A stretch of DNA of 31,988 nucleotides from Aliidiomarina sp047920995 (GTDB lineage Bacteria; Pseudomonadota; Gammaproteobacteria; Enterobacterales; Alteromonadaceae), in the NCBI RefSeq assembly GCF_047920995.1, contig NZ_JBLRWZ010000031.1, positions 1-31,988 on the forward strand, in the 5' to 3' direction. Position 1 is the stretch's first letter; the number at the start of each line of letters is the position of its first letter. Of the stretch, positions 7,555-15,939 are shown in pieces. The notes below the pieces were generated by a model. It was not told where the DNA came from. It did no database searches and saw nothing but the letters and a program-made list of their open reading frames with translations. Position numbers and translations under genes: made by a program.

Positions 7555-8391
7555 TTGACACAGCAACCCCACACAGTGCTCATTAATGGTAAAGCAAACG
7601 GCTGCATAGCCGCTACGGATCGCGCGTTTCAGTTTGGCGATGGCTGTTTTACTACGATCGCGGTAGTAAAAGGGCAGTTGCAACTATGGCCGTTGCACTG
7701 GCAACGTTTGCGCGAAACCTGCAAACGTTTAGCCATAGTATTGCCTAATGAATGGCAAGCCCTGTTGCAACAAGAAGCTGAATATCTTGTTCGCGAAGCA
7801 CGTGCTGATGCAGCCGTAATTAAAATCATCATTAGCCGCGGTAGTGGTGGCCGAGGCTATGCTGTTGGTAATGGTTTAAGCGCCATTCGCGTGGTAACAC
7901 TTAGCGAAGTGCCTGCGCATTATCAACAGTGGCGAGATGATGGCATTGAACTCGCTTGGGCAAACCTCGCGTTAGCTCAACAACCTGCTTTAGCTGGATT
8001 AAAAACGTTAAATCGATTAGAGCAAGTTCTGCTGAAACAAGAACTACTGCAACGTGATGCGGATGATCTCTTGGTATGTGATAGCCGTGGTTTGGTATGC
8101 GAAACAATTATTGCTAACATATTCTGGCGGCGCGCTGGAGAATGGTTTACGCCGCAGCTTTCTCATGCGGGTATTGCCGGAGTAGTTCGGCAACAGATTC
8201 TACAGCACAATGAACATGTGCATATTGTAGATGCCACACCGCAACAGTTTTTAAAAGCCGAACAAGTGTTTGTATGCAACGCTTTGCTCGGCCTCGTGCC
8301 AGTACGAAAGATTGCTGCAAGTAATGGCTTTCAGGAACGAGAATTCAAAGAAACACCGTACCCGCTGCAGTTAAACACAACGCTAGAATAA
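7555..8391 (+). CDS. pabC: Aminodeoxychorismate lyase (PabC)
   Basis: PabC is a PLP enzyme that releases pyruvate from 4-amino-4-deoxychorismate to give p-aminobenzoate for folate. Seen: the fold-IV opening VLINGKANGCIAATDRAFQFGDGCF, the ISRGSGGRGY segment, and the PLP lysine in AGLKTLNRLEQVL. The start is uncertain. No ATG is available; I chose TTG 7555 because AGGAG lies at 7539-7543 (11 bases). A GTG at 7576 sits right at the homologous N-terminus but lacks a ribosome site, and TTG 7534 is too close to its AGAGG. Since a terminator closes acpP upstream, pabC needs its own promoter, which I could not place with confidence. Confidence 0.9.
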   Translation: MTQQPHTVLINGKANGCIAATDRAFQFGDGCFTTIAVVKGQLQLWPLHWQRLRETCKRLAIVLPNEWQALLQQEAEYLVREARADAAVIKIIISRGSGGRGYAVGNGLSAIRVVTLSEVPAHYQQWRDDGIELAWANLALAQQPALAGLKTLNRLEQVLLKQELLQRDADDLLVCDSRGLVCETIIANIFWRRAGEWFTPQLSHAGIAGVVRQQILQHNEHVHIVDATPQQFLKAEQVFVCNALLGLVPVRKIAASNGFQEREFKETPYPLQLNTTLE

Positions 8392-8403
8392 TAAGAAGTG
8401 ATT

Positions 8404-9426
8404 ATGCTGAAACGCTTATTAATAACCTTTGTTGTTTGCATGAGTTTGCTACTAATAGGCTTAGTAGCGGGGTATTTTACGCTGCAACATTGGTACCAAC
8501 AGGGAAGTGCGGTGCAGTTGGAGATTAGCCATCAAGAACCGGCGTTACTTACCGTACCAAGGGGCTCCAACCCGCGCAGAATTGCCCGCCAACTTGAGCA
8601 AGAAGGCTATATTACTCCTGCCCGCCTAAATGAGATTGCATTTCGCTTGTTCAATAAAGAAATCCGAGTTCAAGCGGGTGTGTATGCAATTCATGATGGC
8701 GATTCAGCAGCGCAAATTTGGCAGCGCATTGCACTTGGCCAACAACACTTGTTCTCGATTACCTTTGTTGAAGGTAGTGAGTTTAAGCAATGGCAGCAAC
8801 AAATCGTTACGCATCCATATTTACACAGTGAAAATGCAGATCTCACTGGTGAACAACTTGCGGAACTGTTAACCAATGGTGAGTATCGGCATATTGAAGG
8901 GCTGTTGTTTCCTGATACCTACCGTTTTTACGCAGGCACCAACGCCATGGATATCTATCGGCAAGCACATCGAAGTATGAACGCTGTTGTTGCTGAACTT
9001 TGGCCTTTGCGTGATCGTGATGTGCCGGTTGCTTCGCCTTATGAAGCATTAATTTTGGCGTCGATCATTGAAAAAGAAACCGGCGCGGCGCATGAACGTG
9101 AATTGGTAGCCTCAGTATTTGTAAACCGGTTAAAAACAGGCATGCGGTTACAATCAGACCCTACCATTATTTATGGTTTAGGCGAAAATTATCGTGGTGT
9201 GATTTATCGCTCTGATATCCAACAGCATACCGAGTATAATACGTATAGAATTAATGGCTTACCACCAACACCGATCGCGATGCCGGGCCGAGCAGCTATA
9301 GCGGCAACACTACAGCCAGCAAGTAGTGATTATTTTTATTTTGTGAGCCGTAATGATGGCACCCATGTTTTTTCGCGCACTTTAACGGAACATAATCGCG
9401 CTGTGCAGCGTTATCAGAGGAATTAA
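8404..9426 (+). CDS. mltG: Endolytic murein transglycosylase MltG
   Basis: MltG cuts nascent glycan strands in the periplasm and helps release newly made peptidoglycan. A single membrane anchor spans residues 5-25, followed by a LysM-like region and the YceG catalytic domain with the predicted catalytic Glu 223 in LASIIEKETGAAHE and the SDPTIIYG and GLPPTPIAMPG motifs. At 340 residues it matches the family. I chose ATG 8404 over GTG 8398 because AAGAAG lies at 8393-8398. The stop overlaps the tmk start by one base, indicating coupled translation. This position between pabC and tmk is conserved in enterobacteria. Confidence 0.94.
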   Translation: MLKRLLITFVVCMSLLLIGLVAGYFTLQHWYQQGSAVQLEISHQEPALLTVPRGSNPRRIARQLEQEGYITPARLNEIAFRLFNKEIRVQAGVYAIHDGDSAAQIWQRIALGQQHLFSITFVEGSEFKQWQQQIVTHPYLHSENADLTGEQLAELLTNGEYRHIEGLLFPDTYRFYAGTNAMDIYRQAHRSMNAVVAELWPLRDRDVPVASPYEALILASIIEKETGAAHERELVASVFVNRLKTGMRLQSDPTIIYGLGENYRGVIYRSDIQQHTEYNTYRINGLPPTPIAMPGRAAIAATLQPASSDYFYFVSRNDGTHVFSRTLTEHNRAVQRYQRN

Positions 9427-10046
9427 TGAGCGGCAAATTTATCGTTATTGAAGGCCTTGAAGGGGCAGGTAAAAGCACCGCAGTTGCTACGATCGCCAAT
9501 TGGCTAGAGCAACAAGGGATAGCTTATATATCAGTTCGAGAACCCGGTGGAACGCCATTTGCGGAATCATTGCGCGATCTGATTAAAGCAGATTGGCAAG
9601 AAACCATTACAGCCGAAGCAGAGCTGCTGCTGATGTATGCAGCGCGGGTGCAACTGGTTGAGAACGTGATTAAACCGGCGTTAGCAAAAGGAACCTGGGT
9701 AATTGGCGATCGCCATGATTTGTCGTCGCGAGCGTACCAAGGCGGTGGCCGAGAGCTTGGTGACAGCACCTTGCAGCAGCTAAAACAGATTACGCTAAAA
9801 GACTTTCGCCCGGATTTAACCCTGGTTCTCGATATCGCCCCAGAAGTTGGCTTGCGGCGCGCAGCCGCGCGGGGCGAGTTGGATCGAATTGAGCGCAATG
9901 CACTTGAGTTTTTCACTCGTACTCGTGAGCGCTATTTGCAGATAGCTGCAAGTGAAGTGGATATTGAAGTTATCGATGCGCAACAGCTTATTGAACAAGT
10001 ACAACAAGATATCGTGGCGAAACTGGAGCAAAAATGGCGAATATAG
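9426..10046 (+). CDS. tmk: Thymidylate kinase
   Basis: Tmk phosphorylates dTMP to dTDP. The P-loop GLEGAGKST lies at residues 10-18, REPGGTPFAESLR follows, then the DRHDLSSRAYQGGGR nucleotide motif and a lid RAAARGELDRIE. An Arg-rich lid with a Lys-Ser P-loop is the usual bacterial pattern. Length 206 is normal. GAGGAA at 9417-9422 is the ribosome site. It overlaps mltG by 1 base and holB by 13 bases, so the three genes are translated from one message. Confidence 0.95.
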   Translation: MSGKFIVIEGLEGAGKSTAVATIANWLEQQGIAYISVREPGGTPFAESLRDLIKADWQETITAEAELLLMYAARVQLVENVIKPALAKGTWVIGDRHDLSSRAYQGGGRELGDSTLQQLKQITLKDFRPDLTLVLDIAPEVGLRRAAARGELDRIERNALEFFTRTRERYLQIAASEVDIEVIDAQQLIEQVQQDIVAKLEQKWRI

Positions 10047-11023
10047 GCTTTCCTTGGTTACGGCCGCTATGGCAACAAGTGCTTAGCGCAGCAGCAGGGC
10101 AACGGCTGCCGCACGCGATAGGGCTGCAGTATAGCCAAGATTTAGGTATTGATAGCTTTCTGAACCAATTGGCCGCGTACTTACTGTGTAACAGTGTAAG
10201 TAACCAAGCCAGTATTGGTGCTTCGCCACTAAAGAAAGCCTGTGGTACATGCAAGAGTTGCTTATTATGGCAAGCTGGTACGCACCCTGATTACTTGCGT
10301 ATTGAACCAGAACAAGGCAAACAAATAGGCGTTGATTTAGTGCGGGAAATTGCTCATAAAGTGCAGCAAACCGCTAGCCAAGGTGGCAACAAAGTGGTGC
10401 AAATTATTGCCGCCGATAGAATGACCCCACAAGCTGCCAATGCACTACTAAAAACACTTGAAGAGCCGCCAGAGAATACTTATTTTCAGATAGCGGCAGT
10501 TCGTTATACGCAACTATTACCTACAATTCGTAGCCGCTTATTGAGCTACCCCGTGCCACAGCCAAACATTGCTGAAATAAGCGAATGGCTAAAACAGCAT
10601 GCTGGAATTGATGTTGCCGACACACTTTTGCTAGAACGCGCGCAAAGTGCGCCATTACAGGTATTGGCAGAGCTTCAAGCTAACGAGCAAAGTGTACAGC
10701 TGTTGGCGCGCGTGTGCCGAGGCGAATTTACAGTGCCGAAAGAATTAGAAAGTGTGCAACAGCAATTAAAAATAGTGCTGAAGGAATTACAGTTAGCCCA
10801 TCGTGAAACCTTACAGGGCACGATTCCAGTAGTGTTAAGCGCCAACGTGCGTAATCTTGCGGCGTTAACAACAATTAGCAAAGCATTAGAGAATGCCTAT
10901 CGTAGCGGCATCCAAATTTTACGAACCGTACAAAACGCTGGCGTAAATCCACAAATTCTTATTGCAGCCTGGAGCGCGGATGTGGTGCGCTCACTGAATG
11001 TTGCAGCGGTTAAGAAGGGGTAA
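10034..11023 (+). CDS. holB: DNA polymerase III delta' subunit (HolB)
   Basis: Delta' is the stator of the clamp loader that places the beta sliding clamp on DNA. The sequence shows the zinc-binding Cys cluster (CGTCKSCLLWQAGTHPDY together with the preceding Cys of YLLC), the VDLVREI segment, the AANALLKTLEEPPENTYF sensor region, and IRSRLLSY in place of the usual SRC motif, so the Cys of SRC is replaced by Leu. There is no classical ATP P-loop, as expected for delta'. It is 329 residues long. GGAG at 10025-10028, inside tmk, sets the start. A pilZ gene, which follows holB in some gammaproteobacteria, is missing; tatD follows directly. Confidence 0.92.
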   Translation: MANIGFPWLRPLWQQVLSAAAGQRLPHAIGLQYSQDLGIDSFLNQLAAYLLCNSVSNQASIGASPLKKACGTCKSCLLWQAGTHPDYLRIEPEQGKQIGVDLVREIAHKVQQTASQGGNKVVQIIAADRMTPQAANALLKTLEEPPENTYFQIAAVRYTQLLPTIRSRLLSYPVPQPNIAEISEWLKQHAGIDVADTLLLERAQSAPLQVLAELQANEQSVQLLARVCRGEFTVPKELESVQQQLKIVLKELQLAHRETLQGTIPVVLSANVRNLAALTTISKALENAYRSGIQILRTVQNAGVNPQILIAAWSADVVRSLNVAAVKKG

Positions 11024-11025
11024 TT

Positions 11026-11808
11026 ATGTTTGTAGATTCTCATTGTCATTTGGATAAATTAAAAGCCACTGAACAGCATGGTATCGCGCAGGTATTACAA
11101 GATGCGCGCAACGCTAAAGTTGAGCATATGCTGTGCATTGGTGTTGCGCTCGATGATTTTGCGCAAATGCAGAATATTGTTGGTACCCATGCTGATGTAA
11201 GCTATTCATGCGGAGTACATCCATTATATGTGGCGAAGCATGGTTTCGCTGAAGCGGAGCTCGCCCAGCTTTGTGCCCGTGATGATGTGGTGGCGGTTGG
11301 CGAAACAGGCTTGGATTACTATTACGATAAAGACCACATTCCCGAACAGCAAGAAAGCTTTGCGCGGCATATTGAAATCGCCAACCAAGTTCACAAACCT
11401 TTGATTATTCATACACGTGATGCGCGCCAAGATACCATTGCTATGTTGCGCGAAGGGCGGGCCGAACGTTGCCGAGGGGTAATGCATTGCTTTACAGAAA
11501 GCATGGAGATGGCCGAGCAGGCCTTGGATCTCGGCTTTTATATCTCGATTTCTGGAATTGTAACCTTTGCCAGTGCCGAAGAGCTTCGCGATGTAGTGCG
11601 CAACGTACCGTTAGAACGTTTGCTTATTGAAACCGATGCGCCATGGCTTGCGCCAGTTCCGCACCGGGGCAAAGAGAACCAGCCAGCATATGTAAGCCAC
11701 GTTGCAGAATGTGTGGCGAAGTTGAAAGATGTAAGCGTAGCAGAAGTAGCCGCGGTTACTCGTGAGAACTTCTACCAGCTATTTCGTGGTGCCAATAGAG
11801 CGAGCTAA
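11026..11808 (+). CDS. TatD-family metal-dependent DNase (YcfH type)
   Basis: A 260-residue TIM-barrel hydrolase. Metal ligands are visible: HCH in DSHCHLDK, Glu in VAVGETGLDYYYD, His in PLIIHTRDA, His in GVMHCFTES, and Asp in LLIETDAPWLAP. TatD proteins are 3'-5' DNases or D-aminoacyl hydrolases; the physiological role is not fixed. Its place directly after holB (2-base gap) corresponds to E. coli ycfH, which supports that subfamily over TatD proper. It is the last gene of the pabC-mltG-tmk-holB run. No good rightward terminator follows. Confidence 0.92.
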   Translation: MFVDSHCHLDKLKATEQHGIAQVLQDARNAKVEHMLCIGVALDDFAQMQNIVGTHADVSYSCGVHPLYVAKHGFAEAELAQLCARDDVVAVGETGLDYYYDKDHIPEQQESFARHIEIANQVHKPLIIHTRDARQDTIAMLREGRAERCRGVMHCFTESMEMAEQALDLGFYISISGIVTFASAEELRDVVRNVPLERLLIETDAPWLAPVPHRGKENQPAYVSHVAECVAKLKDVSVAEVAAVTRENFYQLFRGANRAS

Positions 11809-11829
11809 TGGCAATCGTCAGCTAGCGTT

Positions 11830-11910
11830 TCACCTTAGCCGAACGGCCAAAGAAAAGCTCGGAACCAAGGGGGATGTTCCGAGCTGAGGGGAAGGGCTCA
11901 AATGAGCCAT
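11830..11910 (-). CDS. Possible 26-residue mini-ORF (unproven)
   Basis: ATG at 11910 (minus strand) is preceded by TAAGGAG at 11918-11924, 7 bases away, an ideal Shine-Dalgarno arrangement. The frame gives a Ser/Pro/Leu-rich peptide beginning MAHLSPSPQLGTSPL and stops at 11830. I recognise no family. The intrinsic terminator of 11849-11885 lies within its second half, so a transcript ending there would have no stop codon for it. It may be a fortuitous frame, a leader-type peptide or a non-stop message. No convincing promoter is visible upstream. Confidence 0.22.
   Translation of the reverse strand: MAHLSPSPQLGTSPLVPSFSLAVRLR
11849..11885 (-). terminator. Leftward intrinsic terminator for sppA-ansA
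   Basis: A perfect 10-bp stem, AGCTCGGAAC (11856-11865) with GTTCCGAGCT (11876-11885), and a 10-base loop. On the minus strand it is followed by TTTCTTT, while on the plus strand the hairpin is followed by GAGGGG, so it terminates leftward transcription. It lies about 250 bases past the ansA stop. Confidence 0.75.
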
Positions 11911-12138
11911 GCGCTTACTCCTTACTTCAGCACTGGCTTAGAAAATGGTGCAGCATGTGTACACATTTATCTGAGTGCGAAGCAAGCAGCCCAACTAAAC
12001 AATTGAGGTAATGTTAAGTTTAGTTAATGTAGATTACTTTGCCACTTTTTCTACTGCTTAAAATTTACTAATAAATCATTCATTTAACTAAATGCCTCGA
12101 GCAGCTCAAAAAAACACAAGCTTAGGATTCCCTCAGGT

Positions 12139-13173
12139 TTACTCAGTAATTTCGGTAGGTAAGGTAAGTTCACCACGGAGGTTTTCGGCGAGCATCTTTT
12201 TAACATCCCCTACATCATCGTATTCGCTTAACAGCACGTGTAATTTCGTTAGCGCTGCTTCTACGGTCATGTCTTGGCCGCTAATCACGCCAATATCGGC
12301 GAGCGCGTTACCCGTAGCATACCCTTGCATATTCACTGTACCTTTAAAGCACTGAGTACAATTCAAAACAATAATATCAGCGGCAATCGCCCGCTTCAGC
12401 GAGGCAAGCAATTCCCCACCTTGTGGCGCGTTGCCAACGCCATAGCTCAGCAAAATTAATGCTTTCACAGGATGCTTTACTAAATTATCAATAATTTCAG
12501 CGCGCATTCCCGGGTACAGGGTAACCACTCCAATTTCCTGTGCTGTAACCTTGGCTACAGCTAAATCAGTTTGTTGCACCGGTGCTATTTTGCCGGCAAC
12601 CAGCTCGATATCTATTCCCGCTTCAAGCAACGGAGCAAAGTTGGGCGATGCAAACGCATCAAACCCATCAGCATCTGCTTTAGTAGAACGGTTTCCCCGA
12701 AACAAGCGGTTATTAAAAAACAGGCTAACTTCATGAATGGGGTAGTGTGCGGCAATGTACAACGCATTCAGTAAGTTGGTTTGGCCATCGGATCGTAGGG
12801 CCGCCAAAGGAATTTGCGAGCCCGTAACGATTACCGGCTTGCTTAAGTTTTTGAACATAAAGGATAGCGCTGAGGCTGTGTATGCCATGGTATCGGTACC
12901 ATGCAGAATTACAAACCCATCGTAGTGCTGGTAATTATGGCGGATATCTTCGGCGATACGTTGCCAATCGCTTGGCGTCATATCAGAAGAATCCATTAAT
13001 GGTGAGTATTCACGAAGGGTGAATTCGGGCATTTCTGGACGATAAAACTCGGGCATTGCCCGAATGCTAGCAGATAAAAAATCAGGCGCAGGAATATACC
13101 CATGCGCCGATTTCATCATTCCGATCGTACCGCCTGTATACGCAATATAAATGCGTTTTCTACGCTCCGACAT
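12139..13173 (-). CDS. ansA: L-asparaginase I, cytoplasmic
   Basis: AnsA hydrolyses asparagine to aspartate and ammonia. The catalytic threonine motif is in IAYTGGTIGMMKS near the N-terminus, and the second triad segment is ILHGTDTMAYTASALSF. NCTQCFKGTVNMQGYATG matches the type I C-terminal region. It has no signal peptide, which separates it from the periplasmic type II enzyme AnsB. The 344 residues match E. coli AnsA along the whole length. AAAGG lies about 9 bases upstream of the ATG. It is 45 bp downstream of sppA on the same strand, as in E. coli, so the two probably share a transcript; the pncA gene found next in E. coli is absent here. Confidence 0.95.
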   Translation of the reverse strand: MSERRKRIYIAYTGGTIGMMKSAHGYIPAPDFLSASIRAMPEFYRPEMPEFTLREYSPLMDSSDMTPSDWQRIAEDIRHNYQHYDGFVILHGTDTMAYTASALSFMFKNLSKPVIVTGSQIPLAALRSDGQTNLLNALYIAAHYPIHEVSLFFNNRLFRGNRSTKADADGFDAFASPNFAPLLEAGIDIELVAGKIAPVQQTDLAVAKVTAQEIGVVTLYPGMRAEIIDNLVKHPVKALILLSYGVGNAPQGGELLASLKRAIAADIIVLNCTQCFKGTVNMQGYATGNALADIGVISGQDMTVEAALTKLHVLLSEYDDVGDVKKMLAENLRGELTLPTEITE

Positions 13174-13218
13174 GATTAAGCCTTTCTCGTTTTAGAAACT
13201 AAAAATCCAGGCTCAATT

Positions 13219-15084
13219 CTAGTCTATTTTGCACTCAAGGCAACGCAGATATACATTTTGTGGATCGTTAAATTCATTTATTACATTCACTTCTTGCAAA
13301 GTACGCCGAATAGCACGTTCAGTTAATGGAGTAGAACGGTTAATTCGAGCAGCAAAATGCTCAACCACTGAATTCGGAAGTAGGGCAGTTGCGCCATTCA
13401 TGAAATTAGCAATAAACGCATCAAAACCCGTTAATGTTTCTTGCGGGAAGGTTACCCGATATTCTTCTAACCCAGCGCGTTCTGCGGCAATCGCTACTGC
13501 ATCATCAAGTTCACCAAGGCGATCTACCAAGCCAAGCTCTAGCGCTTTGCTACCGGTCCAAACGCGCCCTTGGGCAACTTCATGAACTTCAGCAACGGAT
13601 AAATCACGGGCATCGGCTACTAACTCAAGAAAATCTTGGTAAATGCGATCAACACCACCTTGAATAGCAACTTTTGCCGAGTCATTTAACGGCCGGGTAA
13701 TATCGATATAAGGAAACTCGGTAGATGATACGCCATCAGTGTAAACACCAATATTGGCTAAGGCTTCTTCAATGGTGAAGAACATGCCAAACACGCCAAT
13801 AGAACCAGTAATCACTGAGCTAGGAGCTACTATTTCATCCGTTCCAGCAGCAATCCAGTAGCCCCCAGAAGCAGCAACAGAGCTCATTGATGCGATAACT
13901 GGTTTGCCAGCCTCTCGTAATAATAGTAATTCTTGGCGAATTTGCTCAGATGCAAATGCACTTCCGCCCGGGCTATCAATGCGCAACACAACAGCTTTTA
14001 CATCATCATCCAAACGCACATCGCGTAGGCGATTACTTAAGGTTACACCGCCTACGCTGCCGCGAGGCTGTGTGCCATCAAGAATGGTACCACTGGCGAA
14101 AACAACACGTACTTCATCACCTTGCTTAGGTTCTTTTTCACCAGAATTAATCGCTGTACGGTAATCGCGCCAGCCTATACCACGAAAACTTTTCTTTTCT
14201 TCATCGTAGCCACCAAGCTCAATTAACGCTTGGCGAATGCCTTCACTATGGGAAAGTTCATCTACTAAGCCGGCATTTTGCGCAAGAACTGCTTGGTTGT
14301 TATCAGCAGCAGCAAATAGCGTTAAGAAATCGTCCATTTGGCCACTAAGAATTTCCGGCGCTATATCACGATGGCGAGAAATGCCCGCCAGGTATTCAGC
14401 CCACATCGCATTAATCCATGCTTGGTTGGCTTCTTTCGCTTCACTCGACATATCATCACGATTGAACGGTTCTACTGCAGATTTAAAATCACCAACACGG
14501 AAAATGTGGGTAGTAACGTTAAGCTTTTCCAGTAATGAACTGAAATAGGTGGGGTACATGTGATACCCCTCAACAGCTACTGCGCCAAGTGGGTTTAAAT
14601 ACACCGTATCTGCTTGGCTAGCTAAATAATACTGCGATTGGCTAAAGGAAATACCATGCGCAACAATTGGCTTACCCGCTGCGCGCACTTTTTCCAGCCG
14701 TTCGGCTACTAATTGTAGCTTGCTTAAACCACCACCCCAGAAATTGCGTAAATCAAGAACTACTCCAGCGATACGATCATCCGTTGCGGCAGTATCGATA
14801 ATGCGAAGGAATTCATGTAAATCAGTTTCTGGCGCACCATTCGCCCCCATCGCCTGATCAACAAAACGGTCGAAAGGCGAAATGTAGGTTGGTTCTTCAA
14901 CCAATAAGCCAGCGGGGTTTAGCACAAGGAGGCCACCATCTGGAACTTCAGGTATGCTATCTTCTTGATTAATAATTAGAAAAAATCCAATTAATAGAAT
15001 AATGAACACCAAGTTAACTATAACGCGGCGGGTTCCGTTAATGAATTTCCATATCGGGTTGAGTAGTTTCGCTAAAAATTTCAT
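13219..15084 (-). CDS. sppA: Signal peptide peptidase SppA, long form (protease IV)
   Basis: SppA is an inner-membrane serine protease that degrades cleaved signal peptides. An N-terminal anchor spans roughly residues 20-38, followed by two tandem S49 domains. The catalytic pair is Lys 201 in VGDFKSAVEPF (first domain) and Ser 406 in SSVAASGGYW (second domain), matching the E. coli Lys/Ser dyad. SPGGSAFASE and ITGSIGVFG are further S49 signatures. Length 621 is normal for the long form. The gene is divergent from the nitroreductase ydjA and followed by ansA, the E. coli order. Confidence 0.95.
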   Translation of the reverse strand: MKFLAKLLNPIWKFINGTRRVIVNLVFIILLIGFFLIINQEDSIPEVPDGGLLVLNPAGLLVEEPTYISPFDRFVDQAMGANGAPETDLHEFLRIIDTAATDDRIAGVVLDLRNFWGGGLSKLQLVAERLEKVRAAGKPIVAHGISFSQSQYYLASQADTVYLNPLGAVAVEGYHMYPTYFSSLLEKLNVTTHIFRVGDFKSAVEPFNRDDMSSEAKEANQAWINAMWAEYLAGISRHRDIAPEILSGQMDDFLTLFAAADNNQAVLAQNAGLVDELSHSEGIRQALIELGGYDEEKKSFRGIGWRDYRTAINSGEKEPKQGDEVRVVFASGTILDGTQPRGSVGGVTLSNRLRDVRLDDDVKAVVLRIDSPGGSAFASEQIRQELLLLREAGKPVIASMSSVAASGGYWIAAGTDEIVAPSSVITGSIGVFGMFFTIEEALANIGVYTDGVSSTEFPYIDITRPLNDSAKVAIQGGVDRIYQDFLELVADARDLSVAEVHEVAQGRVWTGSKALELGLVDRLGELDDAVAIAAERAGLEEYRVTFPQETLTGFDAFIANFMNGATALLPNSVVEHFAARINRSTPLTERAIRRTLQEVNVINEFNDPQNVYLRCLECKID

Positions 15085-15121
15085 GATAATAACCTAGTGA
15101 ATATCCTTGTTGTTATTAGTG

Positions 15122-15150
15122 CATATAGTGTAACAGCCTACGCTGGTTAA
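15122..15150 (-). promoter_or_regulatory. Candidate sppA promoter
   Basis: On the minus strand TTAACC (15145-15150) and TATATG (15122-15127) are 17 bases apart, each 4 of 6 to the sigma-70 consensus, about 38 bases before the sppA ATG. It is a plausible but weak match in an AT-rich region. Confidence 0.35.
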
Positions 15151-15265
15151 TGAGTAGCCAAACTTTGTAACAAATCACTACTACGCGTAAGATAGCGTTC
15201 TCGATTCTTTTTTGATGTGTGGTGTAGTTGCCACGCCGTTATTTCGGATGTACTTAGGAAGCCAT

Positions 15266-15811
15266 ATGCAAGCAAAAGATCTGTTGTTAACCCGCTCTTC
15301 GATGCCTCGTGTGGTGTCGCCAGGCCCCTCAGCGGAGCAACTCCGATTACTTGAACAAGCCGCTCTTCGTGTGCCAGACCATATGAGCCTAACGCCATAC
15401 ACTTGTTTGGTGTATCAGGGAGCTGCGTTACAGCAACTGAGCAAGATATTTACCACGGTAAGTAAACTTGAAGATCTAACCCCAGCCGAGCAAGAACGTG
15501 CAGGGCAACTGCCACTGCGTGCGCCTTGCGTGATTGTTATTGCCACCCAATATAGAGCAGCAGAAAAAGTGCCACAGTTAGAGCAATATGCCAGTGCAGC
15601 CTGCGCTACCATGGCGATGCAACAAATGGCATTTACGCTTGGTTTAGGTGCCGTGTGGCGCACCGGGATATACGCTGAATCTAAGCATTTGAAAGCAGCA
15701 TTAAAGATTAGCAGTGATAATGATATTGTTGGTTTCTTATATGTAGGAACTCCTGCGGTACCAACACCGATTAAACCTAGCAAGGATATGCAACTGTTTA
15801 GGCAAATGTAA
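15266..15811 (+). CDS. ydjA: Nitroreductase-family protein (YdjA type)
   Basis: A 181-residue FMN-dependent nitroreductase-fold protein. It opens MQAKDLLLTRSSMPRVVSP, where the Arg-Ser pair contacts FMN, and has VPDHMSLTPY, ACATMAMQQMAFTLGLGAVWRTG and IVGFLYVGTP, the last two being the flavin-site and tail motifs of YdjA. Members reduce nitroaromatics or quinones with NAD(P)H; the natural substrate is unknown. I chose ATG 15266 because AGGAA sits at 15256-15260; the open frame extends to 15212 with no ribosome site. Divergent pairing with sppA-ansA is the same as in E. coli, supporting the name. It is upstream of the arg operon but separated by an AT-rich regulatory region. Confidence 0.9.
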   Translation: MQAKDLLLTRSSMPRVVSPGPSAEQLRLLEQAALRVPDHMSLTPYTCLVYQGAALQQLSKIFTTVSKLEDLTPAEQERAGQLPLRAPCVIVIATQYRAAEKVPQLEQYASAACATMAMQQMAFTLGLGAVWRTGIYAESKHLKAALKISSDNDIVGFLYVGTPAVPTPIKPSKDMQLFRQM

Positions 15812-15841
15812 CCCAGGTTTGCGCACTGCATATCCATGCGA

Positions 15842-15859
15842 AGTGAATAAATATACATA
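15842..15859 (+). promoter_or_regulatory. ARG-box-like site (ArgR operator)
   Basis: Compared with the E. coli ARG box pattern WNTGAATWWWWATTCANW, the 18 bases AGTGAATAAATATACATA match at all but one defined position. A second, poor half-match lies at 15863-15880, overlapping the -35 box of the arg promoter. The pair would place the ArgR repressor over the argCB promoter, as expected for a gammaproteobacterial arginine operon; argR itself is not in the window. Confidence 0.6.
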
Positions 15860-15876
15860 AATACAGCATAATAATA

Positions 15877-15905
15877 TTGATCTGCTTAGCGTACTTAGTT
15901 ACTAT
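15877..15905 (+). promoter_or_regulatory. Candidate promoter of the arg operon
   Basis: TTGATC (15877-15882) and TACTAT (15900-15905) are 17 bases apart. Each matches the sigma-70 consensus at 4 of 6 positions. Transcription would start near 15912, about 28 bases before the GTG start of the argCB fusion gene. Confidence 0.5.
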
Positions 15906-15939
15906 CACTGCATATGATATGTAATTAAGGATTCTGCGT

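Larger units (their letters stand above)
11809..12138. other. Non-coding stretch between tatD and ansA (convergent)
   Basis: 330 bases with no convincing long gene. It contains the leftward terminator at 11849-11885, a second small hairpin GGCTCA-AA-TGAGCC at 11895-11908, a perfect 12-base palindrome ATGTGTACACAT at 11955-11966, an 8-base inverted repeat AACTAAAC (11993-12000) / GTTTAGTT (12018-12025), and an AT-rich part near 12030-12090. A 26-codon leftward mini-ORF with a very good ribosome site overlaps the terminator and is listed separately. Confidence 0.6.

Noticed and set aside
9524..9916. 130-codon open frame opposite tmk
   Set aside because: It lies wholly antisense to a conserved kinase with full motifs, and its composition (Ser/Arg-rich) is typical of a shadow frame.
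15415..15858. 147-codon open frame opposite ydjA
   Set aside because: It is a shadow of the nitroreductase codons; it has no ribosome site and no recognisable motif.
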